A stretch of DNA of 64,000 bases, taken from Mycobacterium sp. ITM-2016-00318. Lineage in GTDB: Bacteria; Actinomycetota; Actinomycetes; Mycobacteriales; Mycobacteriaceae. The position numbers were made by a program, and so were the translations under genes. The notes below the pieces were generated by a model. That model saw only the letters and a list, made by a program, of their open reading frames with translations. It did no database searches and was not told the origin of the DNA. The stretch lies in NCBI RefSeq assembly GCF_002968285.2, contig NZ_CP134400.1, positions 682,001-746,000 of the forward strand, in the 5' to 3' direction. Shown here piece after piece: positions 37,984 through 47,141 of the stretch (positions are counted from its first letter, which is position 1; each line of letters starts with the position of its first letter).

Positions 37984-38616
37984 TCAGGGGTCAACACAAC
38001 CATCGCGCTGGCCGTCGATGTCATCGTCGCGAAAGCCGAACAGCTCGCTGGCGGTGCAGCTGTCGAACAGCTGAGAATGTGTCAGCTCCGCGCCGTTTGG
38101 TTTGGCGTTGGTGTAGACGATCAGCGCAGTGTCGTCGGCGTCGGTCGGCTCGATCTCTTCGGTGTTCTGAGCGAAATACAGCTCGTCGAAATGATGTGTG
38201 CCCGCAGGGAGGTGTGCATCGATAGGCGCCTTCGCCACGTATGTTCGCAGCCCGTCTATTTCGGTTGCGCCGCGGACCGCCTCCTCTGCCGACGCCTCGA
38301 ATGTGATCAGTAGTCGTGCCCCGCAATTGGTGAGGTGATAACAGATCTCCGGTGCGCGCAGCCGCGGGTCCAGCGACACCAGCACCGCGCCGACTTTGAG
38401 AACGCCGAAGTAGGCGAACAAGGAATGGGGCACGTTGGGCAACTGCACCGCCACCTTGTCACCGCGACCCACTCCGAGGTCGCGGAGGCTGGTGGCGATG
38501 CGGCCTGAAATCTCGTCGATCTGGGCGTAGGTGATGGTGTGCCCTCCTTGGCAGAGCGGTTTCTGGGGATAGGCGCTGGAAGATTTACGAAGAATGGTGG
38601 CGAAGTTCAAGCTCAT
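37984..38616 (-). pseudogene. Truncated acyl-CoA synthetase (FadD) remnant
   Basis: It encodes the first ~200 residues of an adenylate-forming ligase: MSLNFATILRKSSSAYPQKP, TYAQIDEISGRIATSLRDLG, LFAYFGVLKVGAVLVSLDP. Where the ATP loop should be (YTSGTTGxPKGAELTH) it reads VYTNAKPNGAELTHSQLF, shortened by about three residues. The frame then ends after FGFRDDDIDGQRDGC. The C-terminal two thirds are absent. It cannot be an active ligase, so it is called a pseudogene, though a short protein could still be made. It lies 40 bp downstream of mkl in the same direction. Confidence 0.75.
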
Positions 38617-38656
38617 CGAAGGCTCCGATCGCCGAGCGTCAAGAGCTGTCCCATGC

Positions 38657-39733
38657 TCAGCGTCCCCGTGAGGCGGGGATCGATGCCGTGTCGGCGTCCT
38701 CGTGGTCGTAGCGGCGGTCGCGTGATTCCCTGCCAGACTCGCTGGACCCGCTCCTGTCGGCGTCGAGATCATTGCGGATCGCTTCCTGGGCGTCCGGCGG
38801 CAGCGTGTGCATGATCTCGCGGACCCGGGCTCGCCGGCGTTCGACGGCCGCCCGCTCCGGCATGCCCGGCGTCGCGGTGATCTGCGGCGGCACACCCTCG
38901 ATCTCGTCCACGCCGCCGTCGTGGTGGCCGGCGTCGACCATGGCCTGCTCTTCGGCCATCTGCGCCTCGTCCTTCTCCTCGGACATGCCGATGGGGCCGA
39001 TGCGGCGGCCGTTGAGGAACTGCCCCACGACGGGCTCGTCACTGGTCAGCAGCACCTCGCGCGGACCGAACATCACCAGGTGCTTGCGGAACAACATGCC
39101 GATATTGTCGGGCACGGTGCGGGCGACGTTGATGTTGTGCGTGACGATCAGGATCGTGCAGTCGATCTGCGCGTTGATGTCGATGAGCAGCTGGCTCAGG
39201 TAGGCGGTACGCACCGGGTCGAGACCCGAGTCGGGCTCGTCGCAGAGGATGATCTGCGGGTCGAGCACCAGCGAGCGGGCCAGGCCGGCGCGCTTGCGCA
39301 TACCGCCGGAGATCTCGCCGGGAAACTTGTTCTCGTCACCGGCCAGACCGACGACCTCGAGCTTCTCCATGACGATGTTGCGGATGTCGCTTTCCTTCTT
39401 CTTGGTGTGCTCACGCAGGGGGAAAGCGGTGTTGTCGTAGAGGCTCATCGAACCGAACAGGGCGCCGTCCTGGAACATCACCCCGAACAGCGTGCGGATC
39501 TCGTACAGCTCCTTGGCCGAGCACTCGAGGATGTCGGTGCCGTCGACGATGATCTTGCCCCGCTCCGGACGAAGTAGCCCGATCAGAGACTTCAGGAACA
39601 CCGATTTACCGGTACCGGACGGGCCGATCAGCCCGCTCACCTCGCCGGGCGGAATGTCCAACGTGACGTCTTCCCACACCGTCGAAGTCCCGAATGACTT
39701 GGTTAGCCCCTCAATTGTGATTCCAATGCCCAT
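38657..39733 (-). CDS. mkl: ABC transporter ATP-binding protein Mkl (MceG, Mce lipid importer ATPase)
   Basis: A 358-residue ATPase. Walker A is GPSGTGKSVFLKS (~37), the Q-loop MFQDGALFGSMS, the signature ISGGMRKRAGLARSL, Walker B IILCDEPDSGLDP and the switch histidine VTHNINVA. A ~110-residue Glu/Asp/Arg-rich C-terminal tail (from MSEEKDEAQMAEEQ) is typical of actinobacterial Mkl. It energises the Mce lipid and sterol importers encoded elsewhere (YrbE permeases). The gene stands alone, with a 193-bp upstream gap (39734-39926). Confidence 0.93.
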   Translation of the reverse strand: MGIGITIEGLTKSFGTSTVWEDVTLDIPPGEVSGLIGPSGTGKSVFLKSLIGLLRPERGKIIVDGTDILECSAKELYEIRTLFGVMFQDGALFGSMSLYDNTAFPLREHTKKKESDIRNIVMEKLEVVGLAGDENKFPGEISGGMRKRAGLARSLVLDPQIILCDEPDSGLDPVRTAYLSQLLIDINAQIDCTILIVTHNINVARTVPDNIGMLFRKHLVMFGPREVLLTSDEPVVGQFLNGRRIGPIGMSEEKDEAQMAEEQAMVDAGHHDGGVDEIEGVPPQITATPGMPERAAVERRRARVREIMHTLPPDAQEAIRNDLDADRSGSSESGRESRDRRYDHEDADTASIPASRGR

Positions 39734-39926
39734 TGTGATTCTCCCGCCGTGATGGCCTCACCGACGCATTGATCCCTACAGAATCGGGATAACCATTCAG
39801 TCACCCTGAAAACCGCGCTGAGCCAGAAATTCTCGACTTCAATTCATATGGATCGCGACGAAGTCGCCAAAGGTGTAAAGCCTTGCCGGATAGGTGCTGT
39901 GTTAAGTAACCAATCTAGGAAAACGC

Positions 39927-41279
39927 CTATTTGTCGAACTGAGAGAGGGGACGGCGCTCGATGGGCCGTCCTGTTATCACTTTGGCGCTGATCCGGGCTA
40001 GGCGGGCCATGCCGCGGTAGGTGGACGGGTTGAACAGAGTGGGCCAGGTGGTGCGCTTCCGGTGCAAGTCCGGAGGTCGGCCCGTGAAGCGGTCGCGCAA
40101 CCACCTCAGCGTCATGGGTGCAGACATCGGGTGCAGCAGGATGTGTTCGCAGAACCTATCCCGGTGATACGTGACGTCGGTGCCCCCGGCCTTATAGCTG
40201 TCTGCGAGTGCATCGATGTCGTCCACCGAAATGATCCGGTCATGCGCGGCCTGCACGATGAGCACCGGCATAGTCGGTGCCGCTACGCCGAGTCGGATGC
40301 TGTCGAAGACGTGTTGAACCTCGGGCATGGCCAGAATTTCGTCGAGCGGGCGGTCAAGCATCGTTGCCATGTCCTTTTTCCTCAGCCGCGTCACTGCGTG
40401 GGCAGTGGTCATGGTTTTCAGCCGGTCCAACATCGCCTGACCCTCGGGAGTCACCCGTTCTTCGATCACCCTCTTGAAGTCGGGGTAGGTGTGCATCAGT
40501 GCGGCCACCACCATGGTCGGCAGTCCGGAGAAGAACTTGCCGTTGAGACGGTGATAGGTGTTTCCGAGATCACCGACCGGTGAACCGAGCACGGCGCCGA
40601 CGATGTTGAGCTCTGGTGCATAGCCGGCATACATCTCGGCGGCCCACGCGGTAGCCAGGCCGCCGCCCGAATATCCCCACAAACCGACAGGTGCGGACCT
40701 GGACAAATTGAGCGGTGCGAAGTTAAGTGCGGCGCGCAGGCCGTCGAGTACGCAGTATCCAGGTTCCACGGGAGCCCCAAAGACGCCGTGCGGGCCGCCG
40801 TGGTCGGGGAGTGAGACCGCCCAGCCCTCGGCGAGTACAGCGGCGATGAGCAGCAGTTCGAACTGTGCCAGCGCGCCGACGGCCTTGGCGCGGCGGCGCA
40901 ATGCGTAGGAGGGAAAGCAGCGGTCGGCAACGGCGTCGATCGCGCACTGGTACGACACGATCGGACAGGGCTTCTCCGGACCGCGCTCGGCCGGCGCCAA
41001 CACCGTGGTCACGGTGGTCAACGGTGCGTTGTTCATGTCGGTCGTCCGGTAGAGCAGCTGGGTCGCGTTGAAGCGCTGCGGAATTAATCCGAGGAACGCC
41101 AGCTGTACGTCGCGGGAGCGCAGAACGGTACCGGGTGCTGCGCCTTCAGCGCCCGATGGCGGCTGATAGAACGGGTCGGCGCCGGGCACGATAGGGCGGA
41201 TGCCAGCCTCCAGATACTCATGTGATGCAACGCCGGGCCACTCGGCTGTGGCCCCAGTTCTCTCATTGCGCATATCCAT
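39927..41279 (-). CDS. Secretory-lipase-family (LIP) alpha/beta hydrolase
   Basis: A 450-residue hydrolase. Conserved parts are [20 protein letters not shown], the nucleophile motif [15 protein letters not shown] (~residue 205), [20 protein letters not shown] with the acid residue, and a late histidine in [12 protein letters not shown]. This matches the LIP family (fungal secretory lipases and their mycobacterial relatives). No clear signal peptide follows the ATG at 41279, so export is doubtful. It probably hydrolyses acylglycerols or esters. The frame is open further upstream, but MDMRNERTG is the first protein-like start. Confidence 0.83.
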   Translation of the reverse strand: MDMRNERTGATAEWPGVASHEYLEAGIRPIVPGADPFYQPPSGAEGAAPGTVLRSRDVQLAFLGLIPQRFNATQLLYRTTDMNNAPLTTVTTVLAPAERGPEKPCPIVSYQCAIDAVADRCFPSYALRRRAKAVGALAQFELLLIAAVLAEGWAVSLPDHGGPHGVFGAPVEPGYCVLDGLRAALNFAPLNLSRSAPVGLWGYSGGGLATAWAAEMYAGYAPELNIVGAVLGSPVGDLGNTYHRLNGKFFSGLPTMVVAALMHTYPDFKRVIEERVTPEGQAMLDRLKTMTTAHAVTRLRKKDMATMLDRPLDEILAMPEVQHVFDSIRLGVAAPTMPVLIVQAAHDRIISVDDIDALADSYKAGGTDVTYHRDRFCEHILLHPMSAPMTLRWLRDRFTGRPPDLHRKRTTWPTLFNPSTYRGMARLARISAKVITGRPIERRPLSQFDK

Positions 41280-41512
41280 CGGGGGTACGTTACTCAAACT
41301 CCGCGCTCTACCCTTGCTGTCCGAGCAAGGCTGGATAATTCGCCACGGACTAGCAACGTTAGCTTCGCACGTGGGGCTGACCACCTACGACGCCAAGGAG
41401 CTCGATACCAGCTACCCGCCGATCAAGGACGTGCGCCCGTCGGAACCAATTCACCTGACCCCGTTAGCCATCGTCGGCGCGGGGAACGGGCTCCGCGGTG
41501 ATCTGTCGAAGA

Positions 41513-42433
41513 TCAGGCTCCTGGACCGGGGATGTTCGGTGGCCCGGGGATGTTCGGCGGGCCTGGGATGTTCGGCGGGCCGGGGATGTTGGGCACCTCG
41601 GGTACGTCTGGCACCTCGGGGACGTTCGGCGGGCCCGGAGGCGGCGGAACCTCTGTAACTGTCGGCACCGTGACCGTCCCTGGCGTGGGCTGGCCTGGTG
41701 GCTCCGTCTGAACGGTTCCTGTCGGCCCTGTCGTGGGGGAAACGGCGGTCGTCGTGGTTGTGGTCGTCGCGGCCGCCGCCCCGTCGATGACACCACAGGC
41801 CACTCGCCCACCCGAGTCACCGGTGTCTAGCGTCTCCTGGTCTGGGCCCGGTGCGCCGTCCGGCCCCCGGTAGCGCTGCGGGATGTTGGCGAAGTTGTCC
41901 GGCCCCTCGTGGATTATCAGCGCGGTCTTCTCGCCGGCCAGCAGATCATCGCGTGTGAAGGCGCTAGTGGTGGTGACGGCTCTCGCCGCGCCGTCGGGCC
42001 GCACTTGCAGCGGTGTCAAGTCGCCGCTTTGCGCGCCGTGTTGTCCCGTATTATCGGGCGCCTGGAAGTGGCCGCCGGCGGAGTTGAAGTTGCCACGAGG
42101 GCCTCCGTTGGGAGCCGCCGAGTTGGGCTCACACTTGCCCACCTGGTGAATATGCATCCCATGGAAGCCGGGAGTCAGGATGCCTGTGGCAACGGTTTCG
42201 ACGGTGACGGTCGCATAGCCGTTGGCGAACTCGAAGTTCGCCCTTGCGACCGTCTGACCGTCCGCAGTCTTCAATTCTGTACTCAAGCGCTCACCGGCAG
42301 GCGGTTGTGAGGTTGTGGTCGTTGCGGTGGTGGTGCCGGGCGCGGGCTGGCCTTCCTGCTCGTCTTCTGCACAAGCACTCAGCGCGACGACGGGAAGAGC
42401 CACTGTGGCGACAACGAAGGCAGGCTTGATCAT
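41513..42433 (-). CDS. sodC: Cu-type superoxide dismutase lipoprotein SodC with Thr/Pro-rich C-terminal repeat tail
   Basis: A 306-residue exported protein. The lipoprotein signal [21 protein letters not shown] decides the start over upstream ATGs (42451, 42478). The SOD domain has [16 protein letters not shown], the copper histidines in [15 protein letters not shown], the bridging-site GGHFQ and [13 protein letters not shown], and ends [10 protein letters not shown]. As in M. tuberculosis SodC, the usual zinc histidines are poorly kept. After ~225 residues comes an extra ~80-residue tail: a Thr run, then [23 protein letters not shown] repeats. It detoxifies superoxide at the envelope; the tail may span or anchor in the cell wall. 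Confidence 0.88.
   Translation of the reverse strand: MIKPAFVVATVALPVVALSACAEDEQEGQPAPGTTTATTTTSQPPAGERLSTELKTADGQTVARANFEFANGYATVTVETVATGILTPGFHGMHIHQVGKCEPNSAAPNGGPRGNFNSAGGHFQAPDNTGQHGAQSGDLTPLQVRPDGAARAVTTTSAFTRDDLLAGEKTALIIHEGPDNFANIPQRYRGPDGAPGPDQETLDTGDSGGRVACGVIDGAAAATTTTTTTAVSPTTGPTGTVQTEPPGQPTPGTVTVPTVTEVPPPPGPPNVPEVPDVPEVPNIPGPPNIPGPPNIPGPPNIPGPGA
41517..41620. repeat. 18-bp tandem repeats encoding the SodC PNIPGP tail
   Basis: Near-identical 18-base units around GGGGATGTTCGGCGGGCC (minus-strand sense NIPGPP) recur three to four times, then degrade into [15 protein letters not shown] units. Unit number may vary between strains by slippage. Confidence 0.7.
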
Positions 42434-42472
42434 GATCAACGAAAGGCTCATAGCCAAACGCCGTACCCACTT

Positions 42473-42673
42473 ATGCAATTGTCAAACGAACAACGCGGCC
42501 CGAACACGCGTACCGCCGACGCCAAGATCGTCACGCAAGTGCTCGAGCCCGGTCACAGCGACGAGGAGTTCGAACAGAATCCCGACTCGATCGGGTGGAC
42601 GCCGCCGTTAGCTCCCGGATGCGGGGCCTTGATGACCTGGCGCGGCGGCGGAGGTTATTCGATCATCGGTTGA
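42473..42673 (+). CDS. Possible small protein divergent from sodC
   Basis: A 66-residue frame starting [20 protein letters not shown] and ending with a glycine-rich [11 protein letters not shown]. The composition ([19 protein letters not shown] middle) is plausible for a small soluble protein, but there is no ribosome site of note and no family is recognised. Confidence 0.3.
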   Translation: MQLSNEQRGPNTRTADAKIVTQVLEPGHSDEEFEQNPDSIGWTPPLAPGCGALMTWRGGGGYSIIG

Positions 42674-42703
42674 AACACGACCGTGCCCCTACTCGCGTCG
42701 TTC

Positions 42704-42717
42704 TGAAACATGTTTCA
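42704..42717. promoter_or_regulatory. Perfect palindrome TGAAACA-TGTTTCA (candidate operator)
   Basis: A 14-bp perfect inverted repeat 51 bases before the first possible start of the alpha/beta hydrolase gene; a half-site TGAAACA also occurs at about 42671. It is typical of a TetR-family operator controlling the following hydrolase-acyltransferase pair. No regulator gene is adjacent. Confidence 0.5.
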
Positions 42718-42767
42718 ATGGCTTCATCGAAGGTTTCTGGCGTCCTCGAGCGCTCCCGATACCGCGG

Positions 42768-43640
42768 TTGCCGTCGGTGCCCGCGTTGGCATCGGTCGGC
42801 CGAATCCCGGACGGAACGACCGTCGACCTTCCAGGCCGGGGAAGCACCTACGTTTACGATTCCGGCCCGTGCGATGGCCCCACCTACGTGCTGCTGCACT
42901 CCCTGGCGTGCACCGGCCTGGTGACGTGGTACCCCGCGCTGGACGTGATTCGCGAGTTCGGCCGGGTCGTGGTCTTCGACCAGCGGTGTCATGGCCAAGG
43001 AATCCTGCCGCCGCGCATGCTGCTGGAGGACTGTGCCGACGATGTCGCTGCCCTGGCCGACGTGCTCGATATTCCCAGCTTTGTGCCGGTTGGGTATTCC
43101 ATGGGATCGCTCGTCGCTCAACTTGTCTGGAAGCGACACCGGGAGAGGGTCGACGGCCTGGTGCTGTGCGCCGCAGCGGCGGCAGTCAGCCGAGCAGCAT
43201 ACGAACGGGTCGCCACCGGGGTCTTCGCTGCGCTGATCGAAGCCATCAGCCCTGCGGCACGCCTGTGCGAGCCCGCGAAGGCGGCCCATCATGGATACTT
43301 CCGCGATCATCACTGGGTGCTGGGCCAGATCCGCTCCACGTCGCCGGGCGGCATCACCCGAGCGATCGCCGAAGTGGTCCGGTTCGACTCGACGAGCTGG
43401 GTGGGCGAGATCGATGTACCGACAGCCGTGGTGCTGACCATGAAGGACCGCGCCTTCGGCGTGCAGCGGCAGAAGTGGCTGGCAAGTCACATCCCGAACG
43501 CCGAGATGGTGCCCGTCGACGCGGGTCATGCCGGTTGCACTCTGCAGCCGGCCGCGTTCGTTCCTGGACTGCGCCGGGCGATCGAATCGGTACATGGCCG
43601 GCTCGCTGCGCCGCGCCATACAGAGCGGATCGCCGAATAG
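42768..43640 (+). CDS. Alpha/beta hydrolase
   Basis: A ~290-residue hydrolase. HSLACTG follows the strand before the oxyanion turn, the nucleophile motif is PVGYSMGSLVAQ (~residue 110), an acid region is at AVVLTMKDRAFG and the histidine is in VDAGHAGCTLQP. The start is uncertain: TTG 42768, GTG 42777 and TTG 42786 are all in frame, and none has a strong ribosome site. It precedes a WS/DGAT acyltransferase by 34 bp, so it is probably a lipase or esterase in storage-lipid turnover. Confidence 0.82.
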   Translation: MPSVPALASVGRIPDGTTVDLPGRGSTYVYDSGPCDGPTYVLLHSLACTGLVTWYPALDVIREFGRVVVFDQRCHGQGILPPRMLLEDCADDVAALADVLDIPSFVPVGYSMGSLVAQLVWKRHRERVDGLVLCAAAAAVSRAAYERVATGVFAALIEAISPAARLCEPAKAAHHGYFRDHHWVLGQIRSTSPGGITRAIAEVVRFDSTSWVGEIDVPTAVVLTMKDRAFGVQRQKWLASHIPNAEMVPVDAGHAGCTLQPAAFVPGLRRAIESVHGRLAAPRHTERIAE

Positions 43641-43674
43641 GCGAATTCGCAACCACTGCGAGGGGAAAAGGGCG

Positions 43675-45075
43675 GTGAAGCGACTTAGCGGTTGGGACGT
43701 GCTGCTGCTATCCAGCGAGACCCCCAACGTCCACCAGCACACCCTCAAGGTCGCGGTCGTCGACACCGCCGGCTTCGAGGGGGAGCCGACGTTCGAGGCG
43801 TTCCGCGACGTGTTTCTCGCCAAGCTGCCACTTCTTGAGCCGCTGCGCTACCAGTTGGTGTCGACGCCGTTGCGTCTACACCGCCCGATCTGGCGTGAAG
43901 ACGCCGACCTCGATTTGGACTACCACCTTCGGCGAACACAGGTGCCCGCGCCAGGAGGACGGCGAGAGCTCGACGCCGTGATCGGCGCGATAGCCAGCGA
44001 GCCGCTTGATCGCCGTCGCCCGCTGTGGCAGTTTCACTACGCGGAAGGGCTGACCGACAATCGAGTCGCGGTGATCGGCAAGGTGCATCACGTCCTGGCC
44101 GACGGCGTCGCATCAGCCAATCTCTTGGCGCGCGCGATGGAATGGCCGGGCGGTGAAGCACCGCATGATCAAGGGCTGAAACATCTCCCGCCGCCCACGA
44201 CACGCGATGTCCTGCTTTTCGCGGCACGCGAACACATTTCGCGGTTCCGATCCCTACCCTCAGCTGCGCGAGACGGGGTGGTCGGTGGTTACCGGTTGCA
44301 GCGTAGAGTACGGCAACGCCGTCGCGATCCTGATCTTGCCGACCGCTTCAAGCCACCCCCCACGTTCTTCAATCGGAAACCCACCGCGGCAAGAACATTC
44401 GCGAGCGCTACGCTGCCGCTCGTCGATGTCAAAGAGACCAGCAAGAAGCTCGACATAACGATCAACGACCTGGTTCTGACGACCGTCGCGGGCGCGCTGA
44501 GACGCCTGCTCCTCATGTACGGAGAGAGCGCCGACGCGCCGCTCATCGCCTCGGTGCCCACAACGACTGACACTTCGCCGGAGCGGATCGCCGGCAACGC
44601 GCTGGCCACGATGCTGGTCTCGTTGCCTGTACACATCGACGATCCGATGGAGCAGCTTCGGTTGATCCGCACGTCGACGCGCATCGCGAAGGAAGACCAT
44701 CAACTCCTAGGCCCCACTCTGGTGGGGCGGTGGCTGGAGTTCGTGCCGCCGACACTCACAAGCGCGGTCTTCCATCGGATGTCACGAAGCGAGGCACCCA
44801 ACAAGCTGTTCAATCTGATTGTTTCCAACGTTCCAGGACCGCGGGAATACGGCCGCATCGCCGGCGCAGTGGTAACCGAGTTCTATTCCGTCGGACCGCT
44901 AGCGGCGGGTGCCACCCTGAACGTGACCGTTTGGAGCTATGTCGACCAGCTCAGCGTCTCGGTGATTTCCGACGACGCAACACTCAACGACACACATGAA
45001 GTGACCTCCGCATTCGTCGACGCCTTCACTAGGTTGCGGGAAGCGACAGACTCCACCGTCGGAAACGAGCCGTAG
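43675..45075 (+). CDS. Wax ester synthase/diacylglycerol acyltransferase (WS/DGAT)
   Basis: A 466-residue acyltransferase. It starts MKRLSGWDVLLLSSETPNVH, has the catalytic VIGKVHHVLADGVASANLLA (HHxxxDG, ~residue 140) and the C-terminal block KLFNLIVSNVPGPREYGRIA. It esterifies diacylglycerol or fatty alcohol with acyl-CoA to make storage triacylglycerol or wax esters at the membrane. GTG 43675 is preceded by AGGGGAAAAGGG, giving a good ribosome site; the frame extends upstream into the hydrolase gene but reads as non-coding there. Confidence 0.92.
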   Translation: MKRLSGWDVLLLSSETPNVHQHTLKVAVVDTAGFEGEPTFEAFRDVFLAKLPLLEPLRYQLVSTPLRLHRPIWREDADLDLDYHLRRTQVPAPGGRRELDAVIGAIASEPLDRRRPLWQFHYAEGLTDNRVAVIGKVHHVLADGVASANLLARAMEWPGGEAPHDQGLKHLPPPTTRDVLLFAAREHISRFRSLPSAARDGVVGGYRLQRRVRQRRRDPDLADRFKPPPTFFNRKPTAARTFASATLPLVDVKETSKKLDITINDLVLTTVAGALRRLLLMYGESADAPLIASVPTTTDTSPERIAGNALATMLVSLPVHIDDPMEQLRLIRTSTRIAKEDHQLLGPTLVGRWLEFVPPTLTSAVFHRMSRSEAPNKLFNLIVSNVPGPREYGRIAGAVVTEFYSVGPLAAGATLNVTVWSYVDQLSVSVISDDATLNDTHEVTSAFVDAFTRLREATDSTVGNEP

Positions 45076-45179
45076 GCTCAGCGAGCCAGATCGCTTCCGC
45101 CGCTGCAACTTACGGGAATCAGGTGAAGGGCCGATAAATCCCAGCCGCGCGGAGTCGATGCGGACACCGAAATCAGGCG

Positions 45180-45890
45180 TCAGTGGGCGTGATCGTGATC
45201 ACCGTGTGCGTCCTGCAAAGGCTCCGCTTGGGGGAGTGGCGCCTCGATGGGCGGCGGAGCCGGGGGCGCGCGGAGCGGCTCAATGATCGGCGGCGGAATG
45301 ACCGACTCTGCCTTATGATCCTGATGGCCCCCGGAATGTCCGACGCTCGCCTCGTGGTGGTTGGGTTCTGCTTCCCCATCTGGCGCATGGTGGCCGTGCT
45401 GCAAACCGGAAGCCACTCCCACAGTGGAGGCGAGCGCCACGACCGCGATCGCGCTTAGCAGGATGATCGTGTTCCCGAAAGCTGGTATTGACTGTGCCTG
45501 GCGGCCCCGGTACCAGGCCCAGCCGGCTCCCATCACGACATAGATCTGAAGCAGCAGGGCGCAGAGGTCCGCCGCTCGTATGAGTTCGGCTTCGCCGGCG
45601 TGCGGGCCGAATGGCGCGCCCGCAGTCCGGGACACGGACCACAGTGCGATTGCTCCAACATTGAGCAGTACTCCGACGGCGAGAACAGGCGCTGTAGTCC
45701 GGGCAAGCACCACTCGAGCCCAGATCAGTTGGCACAGCGCAATCGTGACGAAAAACAAGCCTGCCAGCATCCACTCCTGCCAATGCGCCGGAACCACGGC
45801 GAAGTGGATAGTCGCTGCACCGACAGAAGCGAGCGCTGCAAGACGTGCAGCTAGCCTGCTGTCTGTCTTCGTCGATGCTCTTAGTGCCAT
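45180..45890 (-). CDS. Integral membrane protein with a His-rich C-terminal tail
   Basis: A 236-residue protein with five hydrophobic segments (residues ~18-170, including HWQEWMLAGLFFVTIALCQL and TIILLSAIAVVALASTVGVA). The ~65-residue tail is rich in histidine (GLQHGHHAPDG, NHHEASVGHSGGHQDHK, HGDHDHAH) and proline. The His tail suggests metal sensing or binding outside or inside the membrane. No transporter family is recognised. Confidence 0.68.
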   Translation of the reverse strand: MALRASTKTDSRLAARLAALASVGAATIHFAVVPAHWQEWMLAGLFFVTIALCQLIWARVVLARTTAPVLAVGVLLNVGAIALWSVSRTAGAPFGPHAGEAELIRAADLCALLLQIYVVMGAGWAWYRGRQAQSIPAFGNTIILLSAIAVVALASTVGVASGLQHGHHAPDGEAEPNHHEASVGHSGGHQDHKAESVIPPPIIEPLRAPPAPPPIEAPLPQAEPLQDAHGDHDHAH

Positions 45891-46252
45891 TCGTTCGATG
45901 ATGACAGGAACCGCGCAGACAGCGCGGGTGTGACATCACATCTCAATCCGACCGAGATTCTCTTGTCATGCACAAGCCGCGACAACAGACGTACTTTCCA
46001 CGACAGCGATCCGTCGCACTTCGTCGCCGACTGAGCCGTCGAGTCATGCCCGCGGATCTGCTTCACTCAAATGGGTAGCTGAAGAACCGCTGTGGCGGGG
46101 CCCGCCGATAATTGACGCCGAGGTCTACAAGCGCTTTGTCGGTATGCCTGAAACGAACCGCCAAATCTCTACTTCGCAGTGCATTTGCTGAGCCGATGAT
46201 ATTTTGAGCTCTGCTGATCTGGTAGATGACATCCATGCAGAAGTGAGTCGCC
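45891..46252. other. Gene-free stretch before the thiocyanate hydrolase-like cluster
   Basis: These 362 bases separate two divergent genes and must contain the cluster's promoter. No palindrome, riboswitch-like structure or gene was recognised. Confidence 0.45.
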
Positions 46253-47092
46253 GTGACTGATGCTGCCGAACGTGCCCAACAACTGGCACTGGGTTCGCGC
46301 CTGAAGACGATTTATCCCGAAGTCCCGGAATGGCCGACGCCGGACATGATCGCCCACGACCACTACCTCGCGTACATGAAGACCTCTCACGACGTGGGTG
46401 GCGAGCTGGATTATCCGCACCCCTACGAGAACAAAGAAGAAGAGCAGTGGGAACTGATGACCTACGTGCTCTGCGAGGTCCTCGGGTGGCGGGGTATCTG
46501 GGTCTCTGAGGAGCGTCGGAGGCTGGCCAATGTCGACGTCGGGCGCGCGATCTATCTGGGTCTTCCCTATTACGGTCGCTGGCTCTGGTCGGTCGGCCGG
46601 TTGTTGATGGAGAAGAAGCACATTTCCTGGGGTGAGCTGACCGATCGGCTCGCCGAGGTGCAGGAGCGCTACGCGGGCGGACTGAACGGCGGCTATCCGG
46701 AGGCGAAGCCGAAATCCGAAGGTGACGGGGCGGACGTCAACCGCAACAAGCACCACCTCGAAGCCGTCGGTATCGGTGATCCGCAATGCTTCGCCGGTCA
46801 GGCAGGCGTGGCGAAGTTCAAGGTCGGCGACAAGGTGAAGGTGCGAGAACTACCTGCGATGTTCTACACGAGGACCCCGGAGTACTGCCGCGGCGCCGAG
46901 GGGACGATCGCCGAGGTGACCTACGAAAGCCCGGCCCCCGAGGACGAGGCCTGGGACCGCGAAGACGCCAAATCGGAATGGTTTTACATCGTGCGGTTCA
47001 ACCAGGCTGAGCTGTGGGACAACTACACCGGTCCCAAGAACGACACTCTGCAGACCGAGATCCCTGAGCGCTGGCTGGAAGCCGTCGGCTGA
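46253..47092 (+). CDS. Thiocyanate hydrolase/nitrile hydratase beta-type subunit (fused beta-alpha)
   Basis: A 279-residue protein in two parts. The helical N-terminal part (~1-165) carries HDVGGELDYPHPYENKEEEQ, as in the beta N-terminal domain. The C-terminal SH3-like part (~170-279) reads GIGDPQCFAGQAGVAKFKVG, FYTRTPEYCRGAEGTIAEVT and TLQTEIPERWLEAVG. In Thiobacillus thiocyanate hydrolase these are separate beta (~157) and alpha (~126) chains; here they are one protein, as in nitrile hydratase beta. It forms the shell around the metal-bearing subunit made by the next gene. GTG start at 46253. Confidence 0.78.
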   Translation: MTDAAERAQQLALGSRLKTIYPEVPEWPTPDMIAHDHYLAYMKTSHDVGGELDYPHPYENKEEEQWELMTYVLCEVLGWRGIWVSEERRRLANVDVGRAIYLGLPYYGRWLWSVGRLLMEKKHISWGELTDRLAEVQERYAGGLNGGYPEAKPKSEGDGADVNRNKHHLEAVGIGDPQCFAGQAGVAKFKVGDKVKVRELPAMFYTRTPEYCRGAEGTIAEVTYESPAPEDEAWDREDAKSEWFYIVRFNQAELWDNYTGPKNDTLQTEIPERWLEAVG

Positions 47093-47141
47093 GAGTGCGC
47101 TTCAACCGCAGTCACGCTTGATCGAAAGGAATTTTGCCTCT

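Noticed and set aside
41517..41620. Short tandem repeats considered as a CRISPR array
   Set aside because: Units are contiguous with no spacers and encode the SodC tail. No CRISPR repeats or cas genes were seen anywhere in the window.
46169..46786. Minus-strand frame opposite the thiocyanate hydrolase beta-alpha gene
   Set aside because: Shadow of the + strand gene, which has clear family motifs.
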